Source: Vitellaria paradoxa (lineage: Eukaryota; Streptophyta; Magnoliopsida; Ericales; Sapotaceae). From it: a DNA stretch of 64,000 nucleotides. The position numbers were made by a program, and so were the translations under genes. Location of the stretch: NCBI GenBank assembly GCA_019916065.1, contig CM034237.1:23271752-23335751 (forward strand), in the 5' to 3' direction. How positions within the stretch are numbered: position 1 is the first letter of the stretch; each line of letters begins with the position of its first letter. Shown here piece by piece: positions 12,701-23,264 of this stretch. Under the pieces are notes generated by a model. The model had not been told where the DNA came from and did not search any database. It worked only from the letters and a program-made list of their open reading frames with translations.

Positions 12701-15700
12701 ACTCCATGCATAGATTTAAGAGTAGAACTAGAAAGATAATTTGGAAACAAAGACATGATACGAAGGAGAAAAGGCATGATACAACACAAATGAGAAATGG
12801 CATGACAAGTACATGTATGTTAACTTTTCTAGATAACAATGGGCAAATCTAAATCACTTTCAGGTGTTTCAGGTGTTGGAGATGTAGGCAAGGGGAGTGG
12901 AGTGTGTAAAGCTGTAGGAGGAGGCTCAACTAGCAAGGTCTGATGTAAACCTGCAAATCAGAATGAGATAGGTGACCAGAGAGAGAGGGCATGAATAAAA
13001 AAGGAAGAAGCTGTAAAAGAGGACTATTATTAAGAGAAGACATAGAATGAGAAGGATAAACTGATATGGAGAGGTTCCCATCAAGAGAGGACAAAGATTA
13101 AAACTTAAGGAGAATGGTGTAGACTCAAAGAATGTGACATCAGTAAAGAGAAAGTACTGACTAAGAGAGGGATTGTAACATCTGTATCCCTTTTAGAGAT
13201 AAGAGAATCCCAAAAAGACACACCTATAAGCGTGGGGAGTCATTTTGTCAAATCCCATTATCAAACTGATGAAAAAATACAACACACCCAAATATTATAG
13301 GAGTGAAATGGAAAAGAGGCTCATTGGGAAACAGGAAGGAATGAGGGGATTGACCATGTAAAATAGATGAGGACATCCCTTTGAGTAAGTAGGATGCAAT
13401 TAGGATAGCGTCACCCAATATAATCTAGGAACATTCATTTGGAGCAACAAGCAACATGTGGTTTCAACGAGGTGTAAATTCTTTGTTTTAGCAATCCCAT
13501 TTTTATGTGAAGTATAAGGGCAAGATGAATGGTGAAACATGCCAAGTAAAGACATTAATCTATGAAAGGGGTTGGAAAATATTATTTGGCATTATCACTG
13601 TGAAGAATTTTAATGGGAGAACCAAATTGAGTATGAATTTCAATACAAAATGATTTGAAGATTGTAAATAATTCATAACGATCTTTCATTAAATAAATCC
13701 AAATAGTTCGAGAAAAATCATTCACAAATTTAACAAAATATTGAACCAAATTTAGAAACTACTGAACTTGATCTCCAAACATCTGAATGAATTAAAGAAA
13801 AAGGATTTGAAACCTTGTTAGTAACTCTAGGGAAAAGGAAGCTCGGTGATGCTTTCTCAATTGACACGGCTCACATTCTAAGGACTTTTAAGTAGCACAA
13901 GCTGGGAACCATAGATTTTAGCATGAATATCCATTAGAGATGATACTGCAAAATATGCTTTGGATCCAAATGGTGCATTAAGATAGTAGACTCCATTAGT
14001 TTCATGCCCTCCCCCGATCCTCTCTTGTGTCTTCATGTTCTAAATTATGACAGAGTCAGGGAAGAAGGTTATTGAATAATTTAATTGTTTTGTAAGCTTG
14101 CTAACAGACATGAAATTATACGAAAAAGATGCGTCATATAAAAGAGAGGATAAAAGGAAAAAGAGAAAAAGATATGTTGTACCAATACCTCCAACTAGGT
14201 TATGAGAACCATTAGTTATAGTAACAAAAGGAATGGTAGAGGAATATTGAATGTCAGAAAATAAAGTGGATGTTCCAGACATATGGCTTGAAGCATCAAA
14301 ATCAAGAATCCAAAGTGCTAGGGGAAACCTAGAAAGACAAGCAATGGGATTACATCAGTATGTAGGAGAAGTTGTAGGAAGAGATGCTTGATGAATTGTT
14401 TGAAACTAAAAGCATTTAGAATATTCCTCATCAAAGATAGTCATAGGTGGAGAAGAATGAATCTCACTGCCAGAAAGTAAATTAATAAGAGTAGGAGTAT
14501 CAACAATAGTGGCATGTGCCATTTGGGCTGACATACCATGTAAAAAAAAAAAGGGGGGGCAGCCCGATGCACGAATCTCCCGCCTTGCGCAGGGTCCGAG
14601 GAAAGGTCGGACCACAAGGGTCTACTATACGCAGCCTTACCCTGCATTTGCAAGAGGCTGTTTTAATTTCCAATATTTTTCATGAAGATGTCCAACATTG
14701 TGGGTGTGTTCCCTTACCCTTAATATTGCAGTTTCTTCCATTATTATCTTGAGTGACCCACCTATCAATAACGCTAGTTTGACTAGTAAGAGCAAAATGA
14801 GTAGACTTGAATTCAACAAGAGGAGGAGTTTGAGAAGCAACCATTAAAGCACAAGAATAAGTCTCTACAAGAGATGGGAGAGAAGTACCACCAAGAATTT
14901 GCGCCTTAACTGGTTCAAACTCTATATCAAGACCAACAAGGAATTTCAGTATAACCATTCGCTCCCGTTACCTCTGCATTTAATTGATATCAACAGATAA
15001 TGGTTGAAGAGAGTTCAATTCTTCATACACCTTCTTCAAGGCCACAAAATATTGTTTGAATATTTTCCAGACTGTTGAAGTTTGAAGAAATCATTGAAAA
15101 TATTATAAATAAAACTCAGATCACTAAAGTATAATAAACGACTACAATCCCGAATCTCCTTATAGGTGTCCAAATAAGTACACAAATCTACAATCTCAAC
15201 TTGCATACAATTCCATAAAAAGCCCACAATATTTGCACCATCCTGAATGCAAATGTCATAGAAGAATGCGAAAGAGAGTAGAGCAGTCTTAGTGAGATGT
15301 CTCCATTTGCGAAGTCCAGTCAAGCCAATTTTGATTGCCTTAGACTACTAGAGATAGTTCTTCTTTTTTAATTTTTGAATGGTTAAATGGTTAGACCAAC
15401 CCGAGGACTTTGATTCCATTGGAAGAGAACTGGTGGTTGTACTACTAGATTCTAAGGTCATAACTGTGGCAAAAAACAAAGATTGTTGTAGCTGTAGGTG
15501 TCGAGAACAATTTTTTTTTGGGGGGGGGGGGGAACAATGGTCACTGATTGCGATGGAGGAGAATAGGGAAGGAACGCTGACAACAATGAAGAGAAGAATA
15601 GGGAAGGAACATCGATGTCGACGTTGATTGAGAATGTTGACCGAGATTCAGAATGCTGACCATGATGGAAGGTTCCGACTATGATGAAGGATGTTGATGT

Positions 15701-18700
15701 TGATGTTGATGTCGATGTCGATTGTGATGGAGGATTCCAACTCCAATGGAGGGAGTTGAATATGTAAATTGGAGAGGATTTACTAAAAGGCTTGACACAC
15801 CCAAACTGGTGGTTGTCACTACTTGGTATTTATACATATACAATATATACCTACAATAAATACTGTACAAGGAATTTAGACTAGGCACATATCCCCTAGA
15901 TACATAAATACTAGATACACTAGGTACATGAATGTAAAGTAGCATACATTAACACTTCCCCTCAAGCTAGAGCATATATGTCATATGTTTCAAGTTTGTT
16001 ACAAATAAACTTCATTCTAGATCCCCCAAGAGCTTTGACAAACAAATCAGCAAGTTGCTCTTTAGACTTCACATGACTAGTTTTTATCACATTCTGTAAA
16101 ATCTTTTCTCTGACAAAATGACAGTCGACCTTAATATGTTTAGTCTTCTCATGGAATACAGGATTAGAGGTAATATGAATCGCAGCTAGATTATCACATA
16201 GTAACTCCATGAGCTGTGAGTGACAAACTCTTAATTCTTTTAACATATTTTGTATTCAGATCAACTCACAAGATGTTTGTGCCGTGACTCTATACTCTGA
16301 CTCAGCAATTGACCGTGCTACTATAGTCTATTTTTTATTCTTCTAAGATACTAGATTTCTTCCAACAAAAATATAATATCTAGTCGTAGATCGTTTATCT
16401 AATGGTGACCTAGCCCAATATGCATTAGTGTACCCACAAACTAAAGTGTATCCATTATCTTTGTACAATAAGCCTTTACCTGGTGCACTTTTCAGGTATC
16501 TCAAAATTCAAACAACGGCATCCCAATTACTATTATAAGGTGATTTTAGGAACTAACTGATCACATTCGTGGTAAAGGATACATCAGTCTTTATCAGATC
16601 TAGTGACTATCAAGTAGTTTAACTTCCCAACCAACCTTTGATACTGACTAAGATCACGCACCAACTCTCCTTAATCAGCAACCAACTTGGTATTGGGTCC
16701 ATTGGAGTATCCACAGGTTTAGAACCTAACATACTTGTCTTGGTCAACAAATCAAAAACATACTTTCTTTGAGAGAGAGAAATACCCATATGTGACCAGA
16801 CAACCTCAATTCTCAAGAAGTATTTCAATGGTTCCAAATGCTTAGTTCTAAACTTACTTTGAAGGAACATCTTTAGATTAGCAATACCCTGTAAATCATT
16901 ACCTGTGAAAACAATGTCATCTACATACACAAAGAGCAAAATCTATCTTTTAGAAAAATGACGGTAAAAGACTGAATGATCAACTCCACACGGAACTAGG
17001 CCAAATTCATTGACAACAGTGCTAAATCGGCCAAACCATGCCCGAGGAACCTATTTCAGGCCATGTAATGATTTCTTCAATTTACAAACCAACCTAGGCT
17101 CCCTCTGAGTAACAAACCCAGGAGTTTACTCCATATAAACTTCTTTAGCAAGACCACCATGCAAAAATGTATTTTTCATATCAAGTTGATGTAGAGACCA
17201 ATGATATACTGTAACTAGAGAGATAATAAGACGAATAGAGGTAATCTTAGTAGCAGAAGAAAAGGTCTTAGAGAAGTTCAAACCACAAACTTGAGTATAC
17301 CCCTTTGGGACCAAGCGCACCTTTAACTTGTCCACATTACCATCAAAATAAACCTTGATAGTATATGCCCAATGACAACCAACCACAGACTTATCAGGAG
17401 AGAGAAAAACAAGTTCCTAGGTATCATTAGCTCAAAAAATAGACATCTTATCTTCCATAGCAAAATGCCACCCAAGGTAAGAAAGTACTTCAAGAATAGT
17501 TTTAGGAATAGAAACCGAATTTAAAGATGTAACAAATGAACGATAGGAGGGTGATAATGCATCATAAGACAAAATGAGAAACAGAATGAGAAATGTAAGA
17601 ATGTGTACCCTTCTGAAGAGCAATAGGAACGTCTAAATCACTTACAAGAGTTGGCGGCATGGGAGAAGCAGATGGCGAAACACTAGAAGCAGATGACGGA
17701 ACACTAGAAGCAAGAGGTGGAGCAGTCACTTCTTGATGCTGAGTGTAGACCTGCAAGTCAGGACAAGACAAACGACTAGATGGACTCAAAGAAGTATGGT
17801 GACTGGCCAAAATAGACTCAACTAGAATAATAAGGCATCAAGGATAGACTGAGGTTGAGACTAAGAGAAAAATGGGATAGACCCAAAGAAAGTGATATCT
17901 GCACAAACAAAGAATCGGTTAAGAGAAGAACTATAACAACGATATCCTTTTTGCAACTTAGAATACCTAAAAAGATGCACTTATGAGCACGGATATCCAA
18001 TTTATCAATCCCAGGTGCAAGCTGATGAATAAATGAAACACACCAAAAACTAAAGTGGAAGAGAAAATAAAGGTTTGTTAGGGAACAACAGAGAATGAGG
18101 GATTACACCTTTCAGAATAGAAAAGGGCATGCGATTGATTAAATAACATGCAGTTAAAACAGTATCACTTCAAAAGATTTTGGGGACATTCATTTGAAAC
18201 AGTAAACACCGAGCTGTTTCAATAAGATGCAAATTCCTTCGTTTAGCAACCCTATTTTGTTGTAATGTATAGGAACAAGAAAGACTGATAGAGCATACCA
18301 GAAGAGGTCACGAAATCAACAAAAGGTTTAGAAAAGTATTCTTTTGCATTATCACTACAAAGAATTCGCACAAGTACATTAAACTGAATTTTAATTTCAG
18401 GACAGAAAGCTTGAAAAATGGAAAATAGTTCAGAACAATCTTTCATTAGATAAATCCATGTAATTCTTAAGAAATCATCCACAAAAGTGACAAAATACCG
18501 AAACCCCAATTTTGAAGTAACCCGACTAGGACCCCAAACATCCGAATAAACTAACCAAAAAGGACTCAATGACCTTTTATTAACTTGAGAAGCAAAAGAC
18601 ACACGATAATGCTTTCCCAATTGACATGATTCACAATTTAAATTTAAAGACTGTGAATGATGTAAACTAGGAACCATGCATTTTAGTTTATCCAAAGATG

Positions 18701-21700
18701 GATGACCAAGACGACAATGAATTTCTAAAGGCGAAGCTATTGCAAGACAAGCTCTAGGTACCTCGGTATCAAGATAGTACACTCCTCTAGCTTCATGCCC
18801 TCGGCCGATCTTCTCCCTTATTGTCATATCCTGAACAACAACAGAATTAGAAAAGAAGGTCACTGAATAATTATGGTACTTGGTAAGTTGACTAACAGAC
18901 ATAAGATTAAAAAGAAAAAAAAGGAACATAGAAGATTGGCACTAAAGAAAGAGAAGAGGCAGGAATGACTTTATCAGTACCATTGACTGAGGTAGTTGAC
19001 CCATTAGCTAAAATAAGTCTGGAAGAGAGGCAAAATATTGAATAGGGCAGCCGGGTGCGCGAAGCTCCCGCCTTGCGCGGGGTCCAGGGAAGGGTTGGAC
19101 CACAAAGGTATACTGTACGCAGCCTTATCCTTTATTTGCAAGAGATCGTTTTCACGACTCGAACCCGTGACCTCAGGTCATACGACAGCAACTCTTACCG
19201 TTGCGCCAAGGCTCCCCTTCAGGAAAAATATTGAATATCGAAAAATAATGAAGATGTTCCACACATATGATTAAAAGCACTAGAATCTATAATCCAAAAG
19301 GGAGGAGAATGAGTGAACATGTAATGGAATTATCTTGTTGAACAAAGAAAGAGGAAAGATGAGAGGCCCGATGAGCTGTTTGATACTGTAAGAGTCTTGA
19401 ATACTCTTCTTTAGAAAGAGTTACAGTTTGTGGATGCTTGCTAGTAGAAGAATCTAAAGAGGTTATGTGCGCTATTTGTTAGGGGCGGGGGTCACAATCA
19501 ACTCTAACACTGAACTTATTCTTAAAAATTTGAAGAAACCAGACGAGTAAAAACAGAAGTCAGACGAACGAAGGATAACTATAGACTCCCAAAAAACAGC
19601 CCAAAACAGTCGATCGAGAAAATCAACCAAACAGTATTCAGTTGAGAGAAAAGTTGCGAAAGCACACTGGAAATAGAGAAGAAGTTGCGAACTGTATTGA
19701 ATCAAGTTGATCGGAAGGGACTAAGACAGACCCTAGGAGAAGACAAGAAGAATGGACGAAGACCGAAGACTGATTGGTTGTTTCACCTGCTCGCACGCGC
19801 AGCTTGACAAGCAGCTCACTTGACGACGCGTAGGGAACTTTCTGGCGATGAGATTCCTTTGGTGGCGATCGGTAGCCTCAGACGACTCTTCTAAGGTGCA
19901 ATTTTGTTCAAAACAAACACCAAACAATGACACACCAACAATTGTCAAAGAAGATGGCAAAGACTTCTTCGCACGATTGAGTTTCGACAAACAGAAACGG
20001 GACAAAAAAGAAACAGAAACTTCCGGCTTTTTGATCCTTCAACACAAGTACAACAAGGGTTTCTTGATTCACACAAGAATCACAAAAATCGATGCTTTGA
20101 TACCATGTAAACTAGAGAGAATTTACTGAAAGGTTTGACACACTCAAATGGGTTGTCACTACTTGGTATTTATAAACATACAATATACATATACAATAAA
20201 TACTGTAGAAGGAATCTAGACTAGGTACATATCCCCTAGATACGTAAATACCAGATACACTAGGTATATGAATGTACATTAACATACATTAACAAAATAC
20301 AATGCTAATGAGTCTGATTCTGAAAGATCCAACTGACGATAGATGATGAATGACGTCGATGATGGAGATAAACGACTTTGATGATGCCAACGATAAAGAG
20401 TGATGATATTGACAACGAAGTTGATAAACTAAGGATGAGTAAGCATCCACTATTTGATGATACCAAGGTGGATAAGGTTCTTGGAATGAATTAATTAATA
20501 ATTCAATGGAGAAGCAAAGATATTAGGATATCTGCTCTGATACTATGTCGAGAACAAGAATTGAATAGAATTGCTTGATGCCCTTAGAGTTGTCTAAGCA
20601 TGTATTTATATACACTGAACAAGCCACAAATTAGAAAATGACAATAAAATCAAATCACCTAAATGATCCTATTCTATATTTATAATATTCACAATATTCT
20701 CTAACAACTGCAAACTAGATAATCATGAAAAATATGATTTCTAAATGACCATGGTTAACACCTTAGATTGAAACTCCAATGAGAGCTTATTCATAACTAC
20801 ATATAGGAAATGAATTAGTAGCATAAAGTACAAGCATTCTTCAGTACCTATATCATTTATGTTGTTAAACAGAGATGCAACGCAGCGAATCCTTCAACCT
20901 ATGTGTTAATATTATAAGACAACCCATTTCATACTAAATTCTCAAATACTCACACGTAAAATAAGGATACCAAAGCACCACCATGATATAAAACAGTAAC
21001 TTCCAATCATAAATATCACTAACTTGAGGCTTCTTCACCATTTCCCCATGCTCATCCAGGAAAAAACCAAACCCTGCAGTGAAACAGCATAATTCCTTGT
21101 CATATGATAAGATTGTCAAACTTACCGAATTTAGTAAGTATCAGCAGCATATAAAATCCATAACAAACCACAGCTGAAAAAAAAAATAAAAAAAATATTG
21201 CAGTGTTTACAACTATACTTGGAAATCTAAAATGTTTTTACAGAAACAATTAATCAAAAAGTCTCTGCTTTCATCAATTGTCATCAACAAGACATAAAAT
21301 TTTCAACGCAAACCAGCCATACCATCTTGACCGATGCAAACTCCACTGTGGATAACACATAAATCACCTATAGTGCAGTTATTGAGTGCAACATTATACC
21401 TGGAAAAGCATAGTAGTTCAATCAAAATCAAAGAACAATAAACATGAGATGGCCGAACAAATTATTAAAGCACAACATTTTGGGTAATTAAGCACTACAA
21501 AACAATGCATATAAATGAATAAAAATGTGCAATTATGTACACATGCATGCACAACTTATAGCTACAACCATGAATAACATGGAAAAGCTTAAAATTGCTG
21601 AGCATATATGACTAAATGGGCGAACTGGTCTCCAATATAACGATGGCCAGCAATCTATCACATTGTTGTTTAAACTACAATTCCACCAGAATTTCCTTCA

Positions 21701-22603
21701 TTTTTCAGCCATGGAAACCTCGATTGTCCACGCCTAGACAAGCATCTAAGAGGCTATGTAGAATGGTCAGTCTCATGACGGCATCTAGCTGGAAAAAGAT
21801 TATGCAAATTAAAGAAGTTGAGCATACCCTATTTTTGTTGATTGACCAATTGTGACTTCAGATCCAATAACAGTTCCTGATCCAATATGAGTATTTGCAC
21901 CAATGACAGCATTTGGATGAACTACAGCACCAATTTCTATGTGTGCTGTTGCGTCAATGCATGCTGACTCATGGAATGTTCCACCTCCATCATGCCATTT
22001 CTGAAATCCTTGGTGATCCCTACCAGCATTATCCTCTAATCTTGAATTTAAAGAACATAAAAGTTTCCAGTTAAAACCACAACCTTAAATCCAACTCATT
22101 CATGGAAATATAAATGACATTTTTTTCAAGCCCGCACCAAAGATAAGCATTCAGATGTTACAATATGCATTTAAAGTTCGATTGAACAAAATCATCACTT
22201 CATCACTAGTTAACCAAATCTAAACAAGAGAGGCATCAAACCAATACATCAAAAAAGCAAATAAATGAGTAATGAACGGGTCAAGAGATTACTATGGAAT
22301 GGCATTATTGAGGCAATTTGACAAACAGTTGCAGTGCAAAGATAAAGGGGTCAGGTTCAATGGATACGAAGCAACGTGCCCAGATGGGTGACTCAACTCA
22401 CCAGGTTTAAAAAAGACAGCCTTGGACCCGAATTTGTCAGCTGAGCACGCAGAGAAATGGCGACTACTGACACTTTGAATCTGCCATCTGGGTCCTCTGG
22501 TGAGCGAGTCATAAGCTTCTTCTGCGAAAACCTTTCTACAAAGGAGATGGCGAATATGGGTCGACGATCCAACATTGGCTAATCCTCTAATATTGAATGC
22601 CAT
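5444..22603 (-). CDS. LPXD: LPXD-type UDP-3-O-acylglucosamine N-acyltransferase (spliced, 10 exons)
   Basis: I assembled ten - strand exons: 22603-22402, 22035-21828, 21399-21323, 21073-21024, 6785-6721, 6622-6571, 6498-6428, 6268-6202, 5721-5650 and 5500-5444 (stop TAG). They total 921 nt, or 306 residues, with one continuous frame and GT-AG at every junction. The product is a left-handed beta-helix acyltransferase: isoleucine-rich hexapeptide repeats run from exon 2 ([15 protein letters not shown]) to exon 8. QIGHNVVIG in exons 6-7 matches the E. coli LpxD segment with the catalytic His. CIDRG and [10 protein letters not shown] are further family hallmarks. Exon 1 encodes an Arg/Ser-rich N-terminus consistent with the mitochondrial import reported for Arabidopsis LPXD. 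The bacterial-type reaction transfers an acyl chain to the 2-amino group of UDP-3-O-acyl-glucosamine in lipid A-like synthesis. Length is close to Arabidopsis LPXD. Intron 4 (21023-6786) is 14,238 bp and full of transposons. Whether one of two paralogues (LPXD1/2) is meant cannot be told here. Confidence 0.93.
6786..7130. other. LPXD intron 4, ancestral-looking 3' part
   Basis: No repeat or coding signal recognised. It lies between the exon 5 acceptor and the first transposon, so it is probably original intron sequence. The matching piece on the other side is 20709-21023. Confidence 0.4.
7131..7960 (+). mobile_element. Copia-A: Copia LTR plus gag fragment
   Basis: A probable 5' LTR runs 7131-7536: it begins TGTTAC, has TATATAAAAGG at 7264-7274, and ends TTGACA. 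It is followed at once by TGCTATCAGGGC (7537-7548), a two-mismatch version of the initiator-Met tRNA primer site TGGTATCAGAGC. An expanded (TATTA)n microsatellite sits in the LTR at about 7287-7342. From about 7690 the + strand encodes broken Copia gag (UBN2-type), with CTCCGMKTL and FSMGLNDSF recognisable. The rest of the element is missing. Confidence 0.6.
7975..8570. mobile_element. Element with GAAGCATGG inverted ends and GGATAC/GTGTCC phrases
   Basis: The left end GAAGCATGG is mirrored by CCATGCTTC at the right. Both ends are followed inward by short phrases built on GATAC, GGGTAC and CGTGTCCGATACGTG. It has no coding capacity. A LINE-derived segment (8287-8440) lies within it and probably inserted later. 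Confidence 0.4.
8287..8440 (+). mobile_element. Plant LINE-like 3'-end fragment
   Basis: It contains the common plant LINE tail phrases AAGCCCGGATAAAGGAG and CCGACCCCACCTAGTCGG, followed by AAGGCTTGTTTTGGTTT, a diverged form of the TTG-repeat end. A related tail occurs at 44920-44965. It is a short 5'-truncated copy with no coding capacity. Confidence 0.5.
8671..9484. mobile_element. Long-TIR DNA transposon, Mutator-like, non-autonomous
   Basis: The ends CTGTC...GACAG open very long inverted repeats. The first ~80 bp of the left arm (8671-8750) match the reverse complement of the right arm (about 9405-9484) with few changes, and a weaker match continues to roughly 190 bp. Long TIRs suggest a Mutator-like element. 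No transposase is present. About 440 bp between the arms (roughly 8862-9300) is unrelated to the TIRs and carries an ORF. I could not find a convincing 9-bp target duplication. Confidence 0.6.
8777..9241 (+). other. Unrecognised ORF inside the long-TIR element
   Basis: A 154-codon open frame. Its first part is read from TIR sequence and is unlikely to be real. The C-terminal part (about residues 90-154: basic stretch [19 protein letters not shown], then [14 protein letters not shown]) lies in the unique core and looks more like genuine coding sequence than its surroundings. It ends at CTCCAG followed by GTAACC, a good splice-donor context. This could be an exon fragment captured by the transposon. 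I do not recognise the protein family. Confidence 0.3.
9485..10329. other. Transposon-derived leader sequence, no gene seen
   Basis: It starts with a run of about 19 A (9523-9541). The rest has no convincing coding frame and probably belongs to the element whose protein remnant begins at about 10330. Confidence 0.35.
10330..12115 (+). pseudogene. Transposase_32-like (putative plant transposon protein) pseudogene
   Basis: From 10336 an open frame reads [21 protein letters not shown] and continues to 10647 with a [13 protein letters not shown] segment, then crosses a stop into [18 protein letters not shown] followed by an EFYAN motif is characteristic of the plant 'putative transposon protein' (Transposase_32) family. 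Coding similarity resumes after an insertion at about 11545 and runs to about 12115 with many stops; [13 protein letters not shown] and KHLYLTRGP are recognisable. It is clearly dead. The 10700-11545 insertion splits it, and Copia-B abuts its 3' end. Confidence 0.5.
10700..11545. mobile_element. AT-rich inverted-repeat insertion splitting the pseudogene
   Basis: Both ends carry multiple copies of the near-palindrome AAAATCGTAAGATTTT and GTAAAATCG phrases, in opposite orientation at about 10705-10800 and 11370-11530. The interior is AT-rich and noncoding. It separates two halves of one broken coding sequence, which marks it as an insertion. Exact ends and target duplication are uncertain. Confidence 0.45.
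14541..14664 (-). mobile_element. Au-type SINE, 5'-truncated
   Basis: Antisense to the given strand, it carries the Au SINE body: GGGCTGCC end, the CGCGGG-type block seen here as CGCAAGGCGGGAG, GACCCTTGTGGTCCG, and GGTAAGGCTGCGTA. It ends in an A-run on + (T tail on -). The tRNA-like head with the pol III boxes is missing, unlike the copy at 19045. Confidence 0.75.
15689..15722. repeat. GATGTT hexanucleotide repeat
   Basis: Short tandem GATGTT/GATGTC units lie in the Copia-B leader, just beside the Copia-C insertion point. A T9G12-type homopolymer junction lies a little upstream at about 15511-15532. Confidence 0.6.
15763..15954 (-). repeat. Copia-C 3' LTR
   Basis: This 192-bp LTR aligns along its whole length with 20106-20294, with visible substitutions and small indels. 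It is bounded by the polypurine tract on its high-coordinate side. Confidence 0.8.
15969..16330 (-). pseudogene. Copia-C RNase H remnant
   Basis: The - strand encodes [11 protein letters not shown] and [18 protein letters not shown], then [12 protein letters not shown]: the Asp-containing CDN motif and the conserved HIEVDCHF and TKAL regions of Copia RNase H. It is adjacent to the polypurine tract as expected. Confidence 0.75.
16480..17400 (-). pseudogene. Copia-C reverse transcriptase remnant
   Basis: [11 protein letters not shown] gives the catalytic YVDD box (about 16930-16890). [13 protein letters not shown] (about 17180-17150) and [11 protein letters not shown] (about 17330-17290) are the upstream RT motifs in correct order. 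Several stops and frame changes make it inactive. Confidence 0.75.
18252..18929 (-). pseudogene. Copia-C pre-integrase and integrase remnant
   Basis: The longest open frame of the nested elements. HCRLGHPS then CESCQLGKH give the HHCC zinc-binding domain. YSDVWGPS and [10 protein letters not shown] give the first two acidic catalytic positions of the integrase core. It stops before the Glu region. Confidence 0.75.
19045..19224 (-). mobile_element. Full-length Au SINE with 13-bp target duplication
   Basis: On - it starts with GGGGAGCCTTGGCGCAACGG, which includes the pol III A box. The B box GGTTCGAGTC follows, and it ends in GGCTGCCC. It is bordered by a perfect 13-bp duplication, AAAATATTGAATA, at 19032-19044 and 19225-19237. 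It sits in the gag-protease part of Copia-C, so it is the youngest dated layer of this nest. Au SINEs are tRNA-derived and mobilised by LINE enzymes. Confidence 0.9.
20106..20294 (-). repeat. Copia-C 5' LTR
   Basis: 189 bp from TGTTAATG to TTTACA on -, followed directly by the Met-tRNA primer site TGGTATCAAAGC. It contains a TTATAAATACC TATA-like motif. Confidence 0.82.
20546..20708 (-). repeat. Copia-B 5' LTR
   Basis: 163 bp on -, from TGTTAGAGAATATTG to TTCTCGACA, with TATATAAATAC inside and the primer site directly downstream. No partner LTR exists in the window because the 3' end of Copia-B is lost. Confidence 0.7.
21024..22603 (-). CDS. LPXD: LPXD exons 1-4 (5' half)
   Basis: Exon 1 starts at ATG 22603-22601 and ends at a GTGAGT donor. 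Exon 2 is taken from the acceptor ATTAG at 22036 rather than the CAAG five bases upstream, because only the former keeps the frame (the other creates an immediate stop). Exons 3 and 4 are 77 and 50 nt and encode coils ending IGQDG and FGFFLDEHG, then VKKPQ before the giant intron. Confidence 0.9.
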
Positions 22604-23264
22604 CTCTCACTGCCAACCAAAGTCCAGTATCTTTACTATATTTCTGATCACTCCGGAATTATGGGACTCCTTGCAAGGAACACCAAGTTTAATTCATTTT
22701 CTTTGGTAATTCCAATCTAATTCATGCTTATATTTTCAGATCTTCTGAAAATATTAAAGCGTAGTCAAATGTTCAGAAAATGATGAAGAGACTAGCGAAG
22801 TTTGCCAACAATGGGAATAAGCAACATCCCTATGCACTGAATTAATGTTCAATCTCTAATTAAATTTAACTTTCAAATCAATAATTGTTCAAAATTATTT
22901 TTTATTAAATACTTTTTAAAATTTTAAAATTTTAACCATCACATTATTTTATTTATATACCGTTAATTAAATTACACAAATATAATAACAATCATTCAAA
23001 TTGTGTATATAATGATTTTTATGATTTCCATTCATAGATACAATATATAACTTTTCTTATGATTTCTATTCATACATACAATAATGTTAATTGTCCTTTA
23101 TTTGTGTTAAACTCTGAATGCTTTTAACATTTTATGAAACTTTGACTACTTATTTTTGTTTTTCAGTTATTTGAGTTGAGAAGGAAAAGTTAACTAGTTA
23201 CCAATTTCTAACTATTAAAAAATTAGTGTTTTTTTTTTTTTTTTTTTTTGTGTTTGAGAAGAAA
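22604..23264. other. LPXD upstream region
   Basis: Contains the LPXD 5' UTR and promoter on -. A weak TATA candidate (AAATATAAGC on -, about 22724-22735) lies roughly 125 bp before the ATG. Nothing else is recognised; the far half is AT-rich. Confidence 0.4.

Larger units (their letters stand above)
15763..20294 (-). mobile_element. Copia-C: two-LTR Copia retrotransposon nested in Copia-B
   Basis: On - the order is 5' LTR (20294-20106), primer site TGGTATCAAAGC directly after it, a leader of about 600 nt, remnants of gag, protease, integrase, reverse transcriptase, RNase H, polypurine tract CTTGAGGGGAAG (15966-15955) and 3' LTR (15954-15763). LTRs start TGTTAATG; the 5' copy ends TTTACA. Flanks are GAATA and AAATA, a one-mismatch candidate target duplication. 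Gag is largely deleted: the leader runs almost directly into the gag-protease junction (DSSAFNHM, about 19290). Frames are broken by many stops. Confidence 0.82.
12115..20708 (-). mobile_element. Copia-B: 3'-truncated Copia retrotransposon, interrupted by Copia-C
   Basis: Read on -, the 5' LTR is 20708-20546 (begins TGTTAGAG, ends TCTCGACA). It is followed by a primer site (20545-20532) one mismatch from TGGTATCAGAGCA. The leader is interrupted at 20294-15763 by Copia-C. Gag similarity lies at about 15330-14400 ([15 protein letters not shown]), protease/pre-integrase at about 14282-14040 ([11 protein letters not shown]), integrase at about 13990-13400 and reverse transcriptase at about 12840-12115. 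The element stops near the YVDD motif, so RNase H and the 3' LTR are missing. Stops occur throughout. A partial Au SINE sits in gag at 14541-14664. Confidence 0.75.

Noticed and set aside
15499..15511. TGTCGAGAACAA resembling the Copia-B LTR end
   Set aside because: Only about 12 bases match and the similarity does not continue, so it is not a second LTR.
22028..22040. Alternative exon 2 acceptor at CAAG, five bases upstream
   Set aside because: It creates an immediate in-frame stop with exon 1; the ATTAG acceptor keeps the frame.
5444..22603. LpxD as bacterial contamination or recent transfer
   Set aside because: The coding sequence is divided by nine GT-AG introns and interrupted by plant transposons, and plants are known to have their own LPXD genes.
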